Positions 34,395 through 46,060 of a stretch of DNA of 64,000 nt are shown piece by piece; position 1 is the first letter of the stretch; each line of letters opens with the position of its first letter. Source of the stretch: Panax quinquefolius. Taxonomy: Eukaryota > Streptophyta > Magnoliopsida > Apiales > Araliaceae. The DNA is taken from assembly GCA_020205615.1 (NCBI GenBank), contig CM035165.1:86738005-86802004 (forward strand), read 5' to 3'. Made by a program: the position numbers and the translations under genes. Below the pieces are notes generated by a model. It did not search any database, had not been told where the DNA came from, and saw only the letters and a list, made by a program, of their open reading frames with translations.

Positions 34395-35567
34395 TGTATG
34401 CAACCTAGAATCAACATACTATCAAAATCAGTCAATCAAGACATATAAGATTCATCATATGCTTTATTACGCAAGGAACGATGAATGAACACCACCATAT
34501 ATGAACGCTAATACACACACCCCCCCACACTTAAAGTTTGGTGTAATCACAAAGTCAAATATACCAAATTGGGTTCATAATTGTGCATATATGCATATCA
34601 ATCATGTATCATGAACAAGCTAGCATCAAATTGCACAAATTCCTCAAGTAAATTTCTCCCAGACCTATTATCAAACACCTTGTGGGCATAAATAAATTCA
34701 ACATGATTGGCCTAGTTTAATTGTATAATAACCCCAATAGGTGTCATAATCAAACCCAAGTAAGTTGCAATAGTCATACACAATACCATGTTTAGGTAAA
34801 TTAGTTTACAAATCGTATATGCATTTTTCAATGAAATAGTACTAACCTTAGTTGGAGAGAGAATGAATACAATCAAATTTGAGAGAGGGAGAAATTGATG
34901 TTCTTAAATTTCCTTTCTAATTCGTTCAGTTGCTTTGATATGAGGGATTATGTTTTTAATTATAGTACGATAGAGATTGGAATTTGGGGTAGAATTAGGG
35001 AAGAATAAGGAGAAGAGAAGTTAGAGTTTGTTTAGGAAAGGGAAAGAAGAGAGACATACCTGACCCGATAGTTTTTTTTCTATACCTGACGGGATTTACT
35101 GTTTAAGAAGCGTCGGGGCACTGCAACATCTTGGATTCCCTAATCTTTAACACCGGGGCGATGTATTTGAACGTACTAGTAGCGTCAGGGCATGGTAGCT
35201 TTTTGAAATCTCTGGCTTCCAATGCCGAGGCACTGGAAATGGTTGTGTTTGGAGCGCCGAGGCGCTGATACTTCTTACTCCCTGTCTTTTAGCGCCGGGG
35301 CACTGGAATTGACTATATTTGGAGCGCTGGGGCGCTATGGCCTAACCTACCTAAATAAAATTCTATTTTTCTCCTGTATCACCCTTCATGTGAACCTGCA
35401 GAGGTTAAAGTACATATTAAAATGCTAATAAGAAAAATACTAAAAACTATAGACTGCTATATCCTACTAATTAAATAAAATTGAAATTAATTGAATTAAA
35501 AATAAAATTTGGGTTGCCTCCAAGTAGCGCTTAGTTTATAGTCGTAAGCCCGACTTTCTTGCATTTC
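34395..35567 (-). other. C spacer between integrase and ORF2
   Basis: No gene seen. On the minus strand it starts with the conserved AGCGCTACTTGGAGGCAACC after integrase, then the GC-rich repeat array, a purine-rich stretch (about 34850-35060 in plus coordinates) and, near 34525, a block reading GTGTGGGGGGG on the minus strand. Confidence 0.6.
35085..35345. repeat. Tandem GCGCC(G/A)GGGCGCT-type repeats in C spacer
   Basis: About seven imperfect copies of a palindromic GC-rich motif, best as AGCGCTGGGGCGCT (about 35319) and AGCGCCGAGGCGCT (about 35254), spaced about 35-40 bp. Between them recur CACTGGAA and TTTGGAGCG. Confidence 0.85.
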
Positions 35568-36645
35568 TCATGCGTTAGTCAGATCAATCGAGGTCAGATG
35601 TCGATCGATATCACCACCCCAATAATGTTTCGGTCTTTGACTGATAACCTTGAACGTGCACTTTGAATTTGGTTCTTCAACCTCGATGGCTCCGTGTGGA
35701 GCTACCGAGGTAACCACAAACAATCCTGACCACCTGGACTTTAACTTTCTAGGAAAATGTTGCAACCTAAAATTGAATAACAATACTACTTGACCTGGTT
35801 CGAATTTTCACTCAAGGATCCGTTTGTCATGCCATTTTTGACCTTTTCTTTATAGAGTTTTGCATTCTTGTATGCTTGATGTCGAAATTCGTCCATATCA
35901 TTCAACTGTAGCATGCTTTTCTCTTCCGTTGCATGTAAATCAAAGTTTTAACTTTTGAAAGGCCCAGTATGCGTTGTGCTTAACTTCCATCAGTAAATGA
36001 CACACCTTTCTATAGACCATTCTGTACGGTGTCATTCCGATTGAATTCTTGTATGCCGTTCGATACGCCCATAAAGCATAATCCAACTTCCTTGCCCAAT
36101 CTTTATGAGATGGATAGGCCACTGGTTTGGGGATGATAGGCTTAACAATTTTGTGTTTAACCCCGTACTTAGTGAGAAGTGTTATAAAGTGCTTATTAAA
36201 TAAATGTGTTCCCTCGTCACTAATTATTGCCGTTGGCGTACCAAATCGAGTAAATGTATTTTTCTGCAAGAATTTCAGAACCACTTTTGGTATCGTTTGT
36301 TGGTAAAGCGGTTGCTTCAACCCATTTTGACATAATCCACTGCCAGCAGTATGTATTGATTGCTAAACGAAGATGGGAATGGCCCCACTAAGTCAATGCC
36401 CTAAAAGTTAAAAATTTCAACTTCTAAGAAATTGTTGAGGGGCATCTCATATCATTTTGAAATATTGTCAACCTGTTGGCATCGATCACGTCTTAATGCA
36501 ATGTAATGGGCGTTTTTGAAAAATATTGGCCAATAGAAACCGAACTGAAGCACTTTCGCCGCCGTTCTTTCTCCACTAAAGTGTCCCTCATAATCTGAAG
36601 AATACAATGATTCAATATGCTTTCCACTTCTTCATGCGGTACACA
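35568..36645 (-). pseudogene. C pol: integrase, fragmented
   Basis: Order on the minus strand: degraded zinc-binding region (36645 to about 36340), core at 36320-35940 (FGTPTAIISDEGTHLFNKHF, ALWAYRTAYKNSIGMTPYRM) and C-terminal part at 35783-35568 (FPRKLKSRWSGLFVVTSV, FKVISQRPKHYWGG). The second catalytic Asp is present in ISDEGTH. Stops and shifts separate the pieces. Sequence style is Athila/Tat, unlike the chromoviral integrases elsewhere in the window, and no chromodomain follows. Confidence 0.83.
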
Positions 36646-37193
36646 TCATCTCATTATTTGATCTGCACATGATTTGAACAAGAATGGCTCATCCCAAAAA
36701 TAATGTTTGACATCATGGATGAACTTCTTTCTTTTTTGATAGTTCAATTCTGGAGTGAGTACATTTCTAACTATGTAATTGACGTAGTCTGCATACCAAG
36801 GCACTTCCTTCGTGATTTGAAACAATTGCTCATCCGAAAATGACTCGTTGATCACTAATTCATCCTTTTTCTGAGTATTAGTATTTTCCAACCTTGAAAG
36901 ATGATCAACTACCTAATTTTATATGCCTTTTCTATCTCAGATTTCAAGATCGAATTCTTGCATGAGAAGAACCCATCGAATTAATCTTGGTTTTGCATCC
37001 TTCATCAAAATCAAGTACTTGATTGCTAAGTGATCATTGTAGACTATTACTTTTACCCAATAAGATATGCTCAAAACTTGTTAAAGGTGAACACCACTGC
37101 CAGTAATTCCTTTTCTATTGTAGTGTAATTCAACTGTGTGTCTGAGAGTGTTTTGTTTGCGTAATAAATGGTGTGAAAGATCTTATCCTTACG
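36646..37193 (-). pseudogene. C pol: RNase H and linker to integrase, degraded
   Basis: RNase H at about 37190-36950 is recognised by TLSDTQLNYTTIEKELLAVV, with the central Glu, and [10 protein letters not shown], with the third Asp; several stops interrupt it. DHLSRLEN and the open block 36891-36646 ([39 protein letters not shown]) are the Athila-type linker leading to integrase. Confidence 0.83.
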
Positions 37194-38380
37194 TTACCCT
37201 AGTACCGAGCCAACTGCATAATCACTTGCATCACACATAATTTCAAATGGAAAGGACCAATCCAGATTAACTATAATCGGAGTCGATACTAACTTCTTTT
37301 TTAACACTTCAAAGGCGTCGATGCAAGATGGATCAATTTTAAATGGTACCTCATTCTCGAGGAGTGTGCATAAGGGTTTGGAGATTTTGGAGAATTCTTT
37401 GATAAAGAGCCGGTTAAAACCTGCACAACTAAGAAAATTTTGAATTCCCTTCACTGACGTTGGTGGTGGTAGTTTTTTTATTATTTCAATTTTTGCCTTA
37501 TCCACCTCAAGTCTGGCTGCTGAGACTTTATGCCCCAATATTATTCCTTCGCATACCATAAAGTGACATTTTTCCCAATTGAGTACCAGATTTGTCTCCA
37601 CACACCTTTTCAAAACCAGAATTAGATTATCAAGGCAAATGTCAAAGCTATCCCTAAAAATAAAGAAGATTTTCATAAACACCTCTAGGTTCTGCTCAAC
37701 CATATCCGAGAAGATAGCCATCATACATCTCTAAAATGTAGTTGGTGCGTTACAAAGACCAAAAGACATCCTCCAAAATGCAAAGGTTCCATAAGGGCAT
37801 ATTACGTGGTTTTCCCTTGGTCTTCTCGAGCTATTGCATTCTGGTTATATCCCAAATACCCATCAAGAAGGCAGTAAAACTAATGGCCCGCCAGCCTATC
37901 CAACATTTGATCAATGAATGACAAGGGAATGTGATCATTGCGAGTTTCTTTGTTTAATTTGCGGTAGTCCATGCATACTCTCCACCCGGTAACTATTCTT
38001 GTAGGAATGAGCTCATTATTTTTATTTTCAACCACGATCATTCCTCCTTTTTCAGTACACACTATACAAGACTAACCCATGAGCTGTCTAAAATTTGATA
38101 AATTATATCGGCGTCTAACCACTTAATTATTTCCTTCTTCATAACTTCCTTCATTATCGGATTCAGTCTTCTCTGTTGCTCGATGGTTGGTTTTGCTCCT
38201 TCCTCAAGCATTTTTTTATGCATATAGAACGACAGACTAATTCCCTTAATATCTAATATAGTTCAATCAATTGTTATTTTATACTAACGTAACACCCTCA
38301 ATAGCATATCTTCTTGGGATTCGTTTAGTAATAAAAAATAATAATTGGTAGAGCATTCGAATCTCCCAAGTAGGAATACC
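37194..38380 (-). pseudogene. C pol: reverse transcriptase, catalytic motif lost
   Basis: Entry of RT at about 38062-37880 (TGWRVCMDYRKLNKETRNDHIP, then LSFIDQMLDRLAGH). A broken middle follows, then an open block at 37724-37194 with MMAIFSDMVEQ, LVLNWEKCHFMV, EGIILGHKVS and the RNase H start IMCDASDYAVGSVLG. Where the family has FMDD, this copy reads FMKI, so both catalytic Asp are gone. Bases 38063-38380 hold further degraded sequence without a readable block. Confidence 0.85.
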
Positions 38381-38725
38381 TCAAATTAGTAGGAAGGGGT
38401 TTGGTTCCAAATCTGGTTGTTCCTCCAATGATATTTTTGAACGCTTTTCTAATCCTTCCAAACGGTTCAGGGTATCGTATTGCTTTTTGAATTTTTGAGA
38501 TACTGGTAATACATCTAGCACTTTGACATAATCCATATACTCCGAGTCATCTAATGAATCTAAACCAACCAAGGCCGCTTCTAGTGGATCAGCTAGGTTA
38601 TTCCCATTGAACACCTCAGTCACTGCCTCTTCAACTATATCTATCCGCAGGCACTCCTCAGTTTCTTTGGGAAACTTCATCGGTTTGAAAACACTAAAGG
38701 TGATTTCCTGATCTTGGACCCTCAT
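38381..38725 (-). pseudogene. C pol: protease-RT spacer
   Basis: Open for 114 codons (FSVFKPMKFPKETEECLRID, LEAALVGLDSLDDSEYMDYV, KRSKISLEEQPDLEPNPF). It matches the acidic spacer between protease and RT in Athila-type elements. No enzymatic motif; probably structural. Confidence 0.75.
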
Positions 38726-38740
38726 CGTTAATTCACCTTT

Positions 38741-39133
38741 CTACACATCTATTAAAGTTCTCCCTGTCGCTAAGAATGAGAGACCAAGTATGATTGGTAT
38801 CTCCTTATCTTCCTCAAAATCCAATATTATGAAGTCATCTGGAAAGATTAATTTGTCAACTTTTACTAGGATATCTTCCACAATACCCCTTAGATATGTC
38901 ACGGATCTGTCTGTAAGCTGTAAGGTGATATTTTTCAGGCTTGGGTCCTTTAGTCCCAACTGAGTGTAAACTAAGAGTGGCATCAAGTTGATACTAGCCC
39001 CTAAGTCACACAGTGCCCTTCTGGAAAACTGATTACCGATTGTACATGAGATTGTGAAGCTTCCTGGATCCTTTAACTTTAGCGATAATTTTTTTTGTAA
39101 GATAACACTGCATTCTTTGGTCAACGCCGCCAT
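38741..39133 (-). pseudogene. C pol: aspartic protease
   Basis: 130 open codons: KDPGSFTISCTIGNQFSRRA, then LCDLGASINLMPLLVYTQLG with the catalytic Asp in the DLGAS form normal for this lineage, LQLTDRSVTYLRGIVEDILV, and IILGLSFLATGRTLIDV at the end. It is the best preserved domain of C. It continues upstream into the gag tail, where the solo LTR intervenes. Confidence 0.87.
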
Positions 39134-39274
39134 CTTGAATTCACCTAATTTCTAGTTTTTGATAAGACTTATTTCATAAATTTGGCATAACTTAACATCT
39201 AGTCCAAAGCTTTCGCAAATGCTATATTAATGTTGAGCTTTTTAAAAACCTCAAGGAATTTTGAAAATTACTTA
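39134..39274 (-). pseudogene. C gag-protease junction, inner part
   Basis: FSKFLEVFKKLNINIAFAKA lies on the minus strand directly below the solo LTR, followed by remnants leading into the protease frame. It is the conserved segment between gag and protease in Athila elements. Confidence 0.8.
39270..39274. repeat. Target-site duplication of solo LTR, left copy (ACTTA)
   Basis: ACTTA before the TG at 39275 and again at 41934-41938 after the CA. Confidence 0.92.
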
Positions 39275-40300
39275 TGTAAGACCCCAACTTTTATGAATAA
39301 AGATGAATTTTTCTCGAAATATATTTTTGAATATTATGGTGTGGATTTGATATAATGTTATAGTTGTGGGTATTATTTACAAATTTTGCAAAGTAAGCAA
39401 GTGGTTATATAATATTCGATTGGTTGGGGAATATTAGTTTTAACGAAAGAATATTTGTACGACGACGACAATAATCATTGGTGGACCCCACAATGGAAGT
39501 ATTATGTCGTAGTTAGAAAACAATCAATTATCTTTTTATAAAAATAACGGTGAAAGTTTTACCGTTAAACCGTTGAACTACCCAGTAGTAAAAGTATGCG
39601 ATGTCTGGCGTGGTTGCGTAGTAGCACGATATTGATTATTGATACTTACGTGAGAAGTCACTCGGTTATACTCAATTATTACTCACGATGAATTGTTGCA
39701 TCATATCTCTCATATTATTGATTCAATTATTGTCACAAGATCATCTCGCATAATATTTTTATATTATTAAATCAATAATTGAGACGACAAAGTTATTCAT
39801 ATTATTATTTGCAATATTGATAATGTCTAGAAGTTACGTGAAGGAGAGGTTTTGTCACCTAATTGTCTTGTTAATAAGGAGAAATCCTTATCGAAAAGCC
39901 CCTCTCACTGGGAATGACACAGTTGTTAAATATTATGAGTTATAATATTAATGATGAATAAGTTCGTGTTAATTAAAGATGAAATTGATAGTTCCATTGT
40001 GGGGGAATTATTAGTGTTAGTAGAAATCGACATCTATTTTGATAATAATGGATGTCTGGAGGTTATATTGATCAATCAGATAATTAATCGGATAAATGAG
40101 TAATTAATTGCTATTAATTCACATGTTTATAACTATGTGTTCACATGTGTGTACTATTGATTCACATGATTTACTATTAGAGGAATTGGTGCAAGATTGA
40201 TAATACTTGCAGGACTAAATTAAAATGAAGAAAAAGAGGAAGGTATTATACTGTAATATTTTGAGCCCCAAAATGTGCAATTAACGAAACTATATTTTCC

Positions 40301-40308
40301 TATAAATA
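40301..40308 (+). promoter_or_regulatory. TATA box of solo LTR
   Basis: TATAAATA, then AAGCTCATTCTTCTTTCATT, a block shared with F and G. Confidence 0.65.
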
Positions 40309-40497
40309 TAAGCTCATTCTTCTTTCATTCTCACCAATTCACTAAGTCTCACAAGAGCAATTATTATAGAGAGAAATTATAGAGAGAAAGAAGAAGAGAA
40401 GTTTGCTACCTCACTATTCCAGTATCCAGTTTCTTCTAAGGTAAGGGATATTATTTCTTTCGTATTCATGAAGAGAGTTATTTTCTTTCAATACTAA

Positions 40498-40790
40498 GTG
40501 AGGTTGTTATTCCATTCTTTATTATTCTATTGGAATAACTTTTCATGCATGCGATCTATCGCATGCACAGTGAATTCTTACATTATTCCATTCTTTATTA
40601 TTACATTGGAACAACTTGCATGCATGCGATCTATCGCATGCACGATGAATTCTTTTGTTATTCCATTCTTTATTATTACATTTGGAATAACTTTTCTCAC
40701 GCTGCTCTGCATGCATGGTGAATTCTTCACATTATTCCATTCTTTATTATTACATTGGAATAACTTTACATGTGGATTACTGCATGCATG
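40498..40790 (+). repeat. Hairpin-forming tandem repeats downstream of TATA in solo LTR
   Basis: Four units of about 75-80 bp, each with TTATTCCATTCTTTATTATT and TGGAATAA, which pair as a stem. In the first two units a perfect palindrome with arms TGCATGCGAT and ATCGCATGCA around CT follows (40546-40567 and 40621-40642). Located in the presumed transcribed leader. Confidence 0.88.
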
Positions 40791-41933
40791 GTGAATTATC
40801 CTTCGTATTCATTCCTTATTAAATTGTGGAAATGATCGTATGCGTGGATTACTGCATGGCGGGCAAAAAAATTCATTCTGCATTTCATATATTCTATTAT
40901 ACTCGGTTAGTTAAAGTTTTGGCTTCTATACTCCATGAAATTAGTAGAATATCTCGGATATTTAAGCTTCATCCAATATCTTTTCATGGAAATATTCTTC
41001 TGAGCATTCTTGAATTTTACTCCACAAAGCAGTATCATGTTGACAATTTGGACGTTATTGATTTCTGGATAAATTAGATTATAAATCTTTAAAATTTATC
41101 TTGAACTTGTTTTATTGAATTATTATGTCATTGTCATCATCCTCATGCTTATATTATGATGAAAGTTATCTTTGGCTTACATGCATAGATGGACTTGGTA
41201 TGATTATGACCAAGGATTATTCGCTATAATCATGACCGTAATGTGATGAATGATGTGGTGAAAGTCCTCATTGGCCTGTTGTTCATTAATGGACAGTTGT
41301 TGGTATGATTATGACCATGGATTATTCGGTATTATCATGACTATTGATGATTACATGAATATCCTTGGCCGTGATGCAGGGATGATTCAATTTTATTTAT
41401 TAAGCTGAGTCTCAGCGATAAAGTTGATGATTTTTTTTAAATCATAGAAGATTGTAGATTTTATGCTCTACTTGACTCTTCTAATGGATTACTTATTCCA
41501 CTGCAGTTGTTGATCTAAAACTTGTTGTCTATTATATTCTATCAGTTATTTTACTATTGAAGTCTAAGGATAATTTATTTTGCATTATCTTGGTCATAAT
41601 ATTTCTTACTGGGCTAGTTGAGCTCGCCCTTTCTTTCACTGTTCTTTTCAGGAAATGAGAATATTCTTTGGGATGAGTCGGGAAGCGGATCGATTGGTCC
41701 GGATGGTTGTTTTAGTAGTCCTCACTATTCTATAAAATAGTGTGACAATAAATGTAATGAGGACTCCATTTAGTGTGGATATTGTCTAGATGACAATATT
41801 CTTATTAAAAACTCTTAGATTATGTTTTGTCGTATTTTACACGACTGTTGTATAATTAAGTTGTATTTGAATTTTGTACCATGTATTTGGCGACTCAAGA
41901 TGGGTGATGTATACCTATTTTGGGGGCGTCACA

Positions 41934-42214
41934 ACTTATCTAACTTGCCTTTTTGAAATCTCTGAGGAAATGGCACGGGAGGCACATTATTGGTTTGTTT
42001 GCTTCCAATGGTCGTCTTATCCTAACCTGTATCCCTAGTCTTAACAGCTTCATCACTCACCTATTTTTCTTTAATTACCTCATCCTCATCCCTAGTTTTC
42101 AGCTTTAAATTTCCTTTTACAATCTCGGATAGCTCTTTTCCACTTCTTAGAGTTACGTCTTTGCATTGCTCCTTCACATCCGTCTTTGGATTAACTTTAG
42201 TGTCACTCGGTAAT
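41934..42214 (-). pseudogene. C gag tail
   Basis: On the minus strand from the F boundary: LPSDTKVNPKTDVKEQC, LRSGKELSEIVKGNL, a charged stretch with two stops (TAG), and PPVPFPQRFQKGKLD, which joins 39274 across the solo LTR. These are the conserved C-terminal gag motifs of Athila-type elements. Confidence 0.84.
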
Positions 42215-44787
42215 TGTAAGACCCCAACTTTTATGAATAAAGATTATTTTTTCTCAAAATATATTTTTGAATATTATGGTGTTGATTTGATATAATGTTA
42301 TATTTGTGGGTATTATTTACAAATTTTGCAAAGTAAGCATGTGGTTATATAATATTCGATTGGTGGGGAATATTCATTTTAACGGGGAATATTTGTGCGA
42401 CGACATAATCATTAATGGACCTGGCGGAAGTATTATCGTAGTTAGTTAGAAAGCGTGCGTAATTATCTTTTAATAAAAATAACGGCGAAAGTTTTACTGG
42501 TTAAAATGTTGAACTACCCTAGTAGTAAAAGTACGATGTCTGGCGTGGTTGCATAGTAGCACGATATTGATTATTGATGTTTACGTGAGAAGTCACTCGA
42601 TTATACTCAATTATTGCTTTCTGATAATTCTTTGCATCATATCTCTCATATTATTGATTCAATTATTGTCACAGTATCATCTGCATAATATTTTTATATT
42701 ATTAAATCAATAATTGAAACGACAAAGTTATTCATATTATTATTTGCAATATTGACAATGTCTAGAAGTTCTGTCAAGGAGAGGTTTGGCGTTCCTAATT
42801 GCGCACCAATAAGGAGAAATCTTTATCGGAAAGCCCCCTCTTTCCTGGGAACGACCTGGTTGTTAAATATTGTGAGTTATAATATTAATGATGAATAAGT
42901 TTGTGTTGATTAAAGATGAAATTGATAGTTCCATTGTGTGGGAATTATTAGTGTTAGTGGAAATCGACATTTATTTCGATAATAATTAATGTCTGGAGGT
43001 TATATTAACCAATCGGGTAATTCACCGGATAAATGAGCAATTAATTGCAATTAAATCACATGCTTATAACTATGTGTTACATGTGTGTACTATTGATTCA
43101 CATGATTTACTATTAGGGGAGTTGGTGCAAGATTGATAATACTTGCATGACTAAATTAAAAATGAAGAAAAAGAGGAATGTATTATACTGTAATATTTCG
43201 ACCTCTAAAACGTGCAATTAACAAAACTATATTTTCTTATAAATAAAAGCTCATTCTTCTTTCATTCTCACCAATTCACTAAGTCTTACAAGAGCAATTA
43301 TTATAGAGAGAAATTATAGAGAGAAAGAAGAAGAGAAGTCTGCTACCTCACTATTCCAGTATCCAGTTTCTTCTAAGGTAAGGGATATTATTTCTTTCGT
43401 ATTCATGAAGAGAGTTATTTTCTTTCAATACTTGTAAGGGTTGTTATTCCATTCTTTATTATTCTGTTGGAATCACATATATGTGCGGTCAATCGCATGC
43501 CTGGTGAATTCTTCTGTTATTCCATTCTTTATTATTCTGTTGGAATAACCTGTCTGTGCGGTCTATCGCATGCTTGGTGAATTCTTCAGTTATTCCATTC
43601 TTTATTATTACATTGGAATAACTTTGTCTATGTGATTACTGCGCATGCATGGTGAATGATCCTTCAGATTCATTCCTTATTAAATTGTGGAAATGATCTC
43701 GTCTACGTGGATTACTGCATGGCGGGCAAAAATCCATTTGCGCTTTCATATATTCTATTATACTCGATTTGGTTAAAGTTTTGGCTTTTATACTCCATGA
43801 AATTAGTAGAATATCCGGATATTTCAAGCTTCATCCAAAGATCTTTTCATGGAAATATTCTTCCGAGCATTCTTGAATTTTACTCCACAAAGCAGTATCA
43901 TGTTGACAATTTGGACGTTATTGATTTCTAGATAAATTAGAATATAAATCTTTAAAGTTTATCTCTAACTTGTTTTATTGAATTATTATGCCATTATCAT
44001 CATCCTCGTGCTTATATTGTGATGAAAGTCATCTTTGGCTTACGTGCATAGATGGACATGGTATGATTATGACCATGGATTATTTGGTATAATCATGACC
44101 GTAATGTGACGATTGATGTGGTGAAAGTCCTCATTGGCCTGTAGTTCATTGATGGACAGTTGTTGGTATGATTATGACCAAGGATTATTCGGTATAATCA
44201 TGACCATTGATGATTACATGAATATCCTTGGTCGTGATGCAGGGATGATTCGATTTTATTTATTAAGCTGAGTCTCAGCGATAAAGTTGATGAATTTTTT
44301 TTAAATCATAGAAGATAGTAGCTTTTATGCTCTACTTGACTCTTCTAATGGATTGCTTATTCCGCTGCAGTTGTTGAGCTAAAATTTGTTGTCTATTATA
44401 TTCTATCAGTTGTTTTACTGTTGAAGGCTAAGGATAATTTATTTTGCATTATCTTAGTCATAATATTTCTTCTTTGGGCTAGTTGAGCTCACCCTTTCTT
44501 TCACCGTTCTTCTCTGAAATGAGAATATAACTGGGACGAGTCGGGGAACGGATTGACTGTCCAGATGGTTGTTTTAGTAGTCCTCACTATTCTATAAAAT
44601 AGTGTGACAATAAATGTAATGAGGATTCCATTGAGTGTGGATATTATCTAGATGACAATTAAAAACGCTTAGATTATGTTTTGTCGTATTTTACATGATT
44701 GTTGTATAATTAAGTTGTATTTGAATTTTGTACCATGTATTTGGCGCTTCAAGATGGGTGATATATACCTATTTTGGGGGCGTCACA
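42215..44787 (+). repeat. 5' LTR of F
   Basis: TGTAAGACCCC to GGGGGCGTCACA, 2573 bp. TATA box at 43238-43245. Hairpin repeats occur at about 43440-43640 in shortened form. It lacks the 36-bp array of A. No gene is seen. Confidence 0.94.
43238..43245 (+). promoter_or_regulatory. TATA box of F 5' LTR
   Basis: TATAAATA followed by AAAGCTCATTCTTC; same position and context as in the solo LTR. Confidence 0.67.
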
Positions 44788-44789
44788 GT

Positions 44790-44801
44790 TGGTATCAAAG
44801 C
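44790..44801 (+). other. Primer-binding site of F
   Basis: TGGTATCAAAGC two bases after the LTR, identical to that of E and one base from the initiator tRNA-Met type. A leader of about 187 bp to the gag start holds nothing else recognisable. Confidence 0.87.
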
Positions 44802-44974
44802 TTAGGGATATGATCCCTGGCTGAGATGTGAGACAAGAACTAGGAGGGGAGAGACGGGGAATTCCTTTTCTAGTATGACCTACCTAAGTTTATTTGGTAT
44901 TTATTTGGTCGGTCAGAGTATAGGGATAATATGTGACATGTCAATTAACCCTTGTTTTGTGGCAGTATTTAAAA

Positions 44975-46060
44975 ATGGCATCCGAAAATGTTGAGATAAG
45001 CAATGAAGCACATGAGACCGTTGAGTCACCAACGATCAATACCCAGGATAATCCTCAAGAAAACAACAACGCTGATCAAATGATGAATGATGGGATGTTC
45101 TGAGGCTTTATGCAATTCATGCAACATCAGGCGAGAGTGGCTCCTGTTTAAAATACAGGTGGAAACACTGGCAACTCTCGGACGGTCACTGCTAAACAGT
45201 TCGAGGAGCCGGGACCATCGGAGTTTATTGGATAGCCAAAACCACTTAAAGGCGAGAGGCGTGGATAAAGCAGATCACCAAGATATTTGATGTCTTGGGA
45301 TGCTCCGAGGAGCAAAAGGTTCCATTTGCCACCTTTATGTTGCGAGGAGAGGCAAATTACTGGTGGGAATCGGTAAAACGTACTCAACCTGCCGCACTGA
45401 AGATGTCTTGGGAGAAATTCCAAGAACTGTTCAACGACAAGTACTTTTCCGAAAGTATTCGTCACATGAAAGAGGTAGAGTTCATCAAGCTGGAGCAGAA
45501 AAATATGACCGTGTCACAGTACGAAGCTAAGTTTGCCGAGTTGTCCCAGTTTGCGTCCCACTTGGTTGATAATGAGGGCAGAATGACGCGGATGTTTCGA
45601 AGAGGTTTGAAACCCGAGATACGTCAATACTTAATTTCTCACAAACTGTGTTTGTATTCAGATATTGTAAATAGGGCTCAGTTATTGGAGCGCGATAACG
45701 AGTTAACCCAACCAAGAGAGAGCAGCCGACAAAATGATAATACCAGTGGTAGCAGTCATCGAAGTGGTGACAACAAACGTGGAGGGAATCAACATGCCAA
45801 AAATGGTAACCACTTCGGTGGTAATCATGGCCAAGATAATAGAAGTGGAAATTTTAAGAAGAAGAGATCCAACAATGATGGAAAGACGTCATCACTAGCA
45901 CCTGTTATTAAGGAAGGGGAATGACAGCCAATCGTATGTTACAAATGCGGAGGGGAGGGACATATCAGTCCGAACTGTACGCAGCAATCCAAAGCGTGTT
46001 ATAATTGCGGAAGAGAAGGTCACCTTGCCCGATTTTTTCGTGCACCGAAGTCAAGTCCAG
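44975..46060 (+). pseudogene. F gag with two zinc knuckles, broken
   Basis: ATG 44975 (MASENVEISN). The N-terminal part has stops near 45101 (TGA), 45148 (TAA) and 45232 (TAG) and a two-base insertion near 45255 that shifts the frame. From 45295 an open block holds the gag domain (FATFMLRGEANYWW, NMTVSQYEAKFAELSQF, RRGLKPEIRQYL) and a Gly/Asn-rich tail, ending at TGA 45924, where CGA is likely. The knuckles follow in frame: CYKCGGEGHISPNC is complete; the second, CYNCGREGHLARFF, has lost its last Cys. Confidence 0.87.

Larger units (their letters stand above)
39275..41933 (+). repeat. Solo LTR of the A/F family
   Basis: Begins TGTAAGACCCC and ends GGGGGCGTCACA, 2659 bp, with ACTTA duplications and no internal sequence. 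Closely related to the F 5' LTR (42215-44787). Product of recombination between the two LTRs of a former full element. Contains a TATA box and hairpin repeats; open frames at 40498-41077 cross the repeats and are not genes. Confidence 0.94.
33748..42214 (-). mobile_element. Element C: Athila-like Ty3 retrotransposon, oldest layer of the nest
   Basis: Minus strand: gag tail (42214-41934 and 39274-39134), protease, RT, RNase H, integrase (to 35568), a 1.1-kb spacer, an ORF2 relic (34394-33955) and the start of the 3' untranslated region, cut by D at 33748. The gag-protease junction is split by a solo LTR, and the gag is cut by F at 42215. Both LTRs are outside the window. LRSGKEL, PFPQRFQ and KDPGSF with DLGASINLMP are characteristic of Athila/Tat-type pol (family knowledge). 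Confidence 0.87.

Noticed and set aside
40498..41077. Open frames in the solo LTR, with counterparts at 43656-43931, 51177-51365 and 52607-53276
   Set aside because: They follow LTR repeats and are not kept in the same frame between related LTRs.
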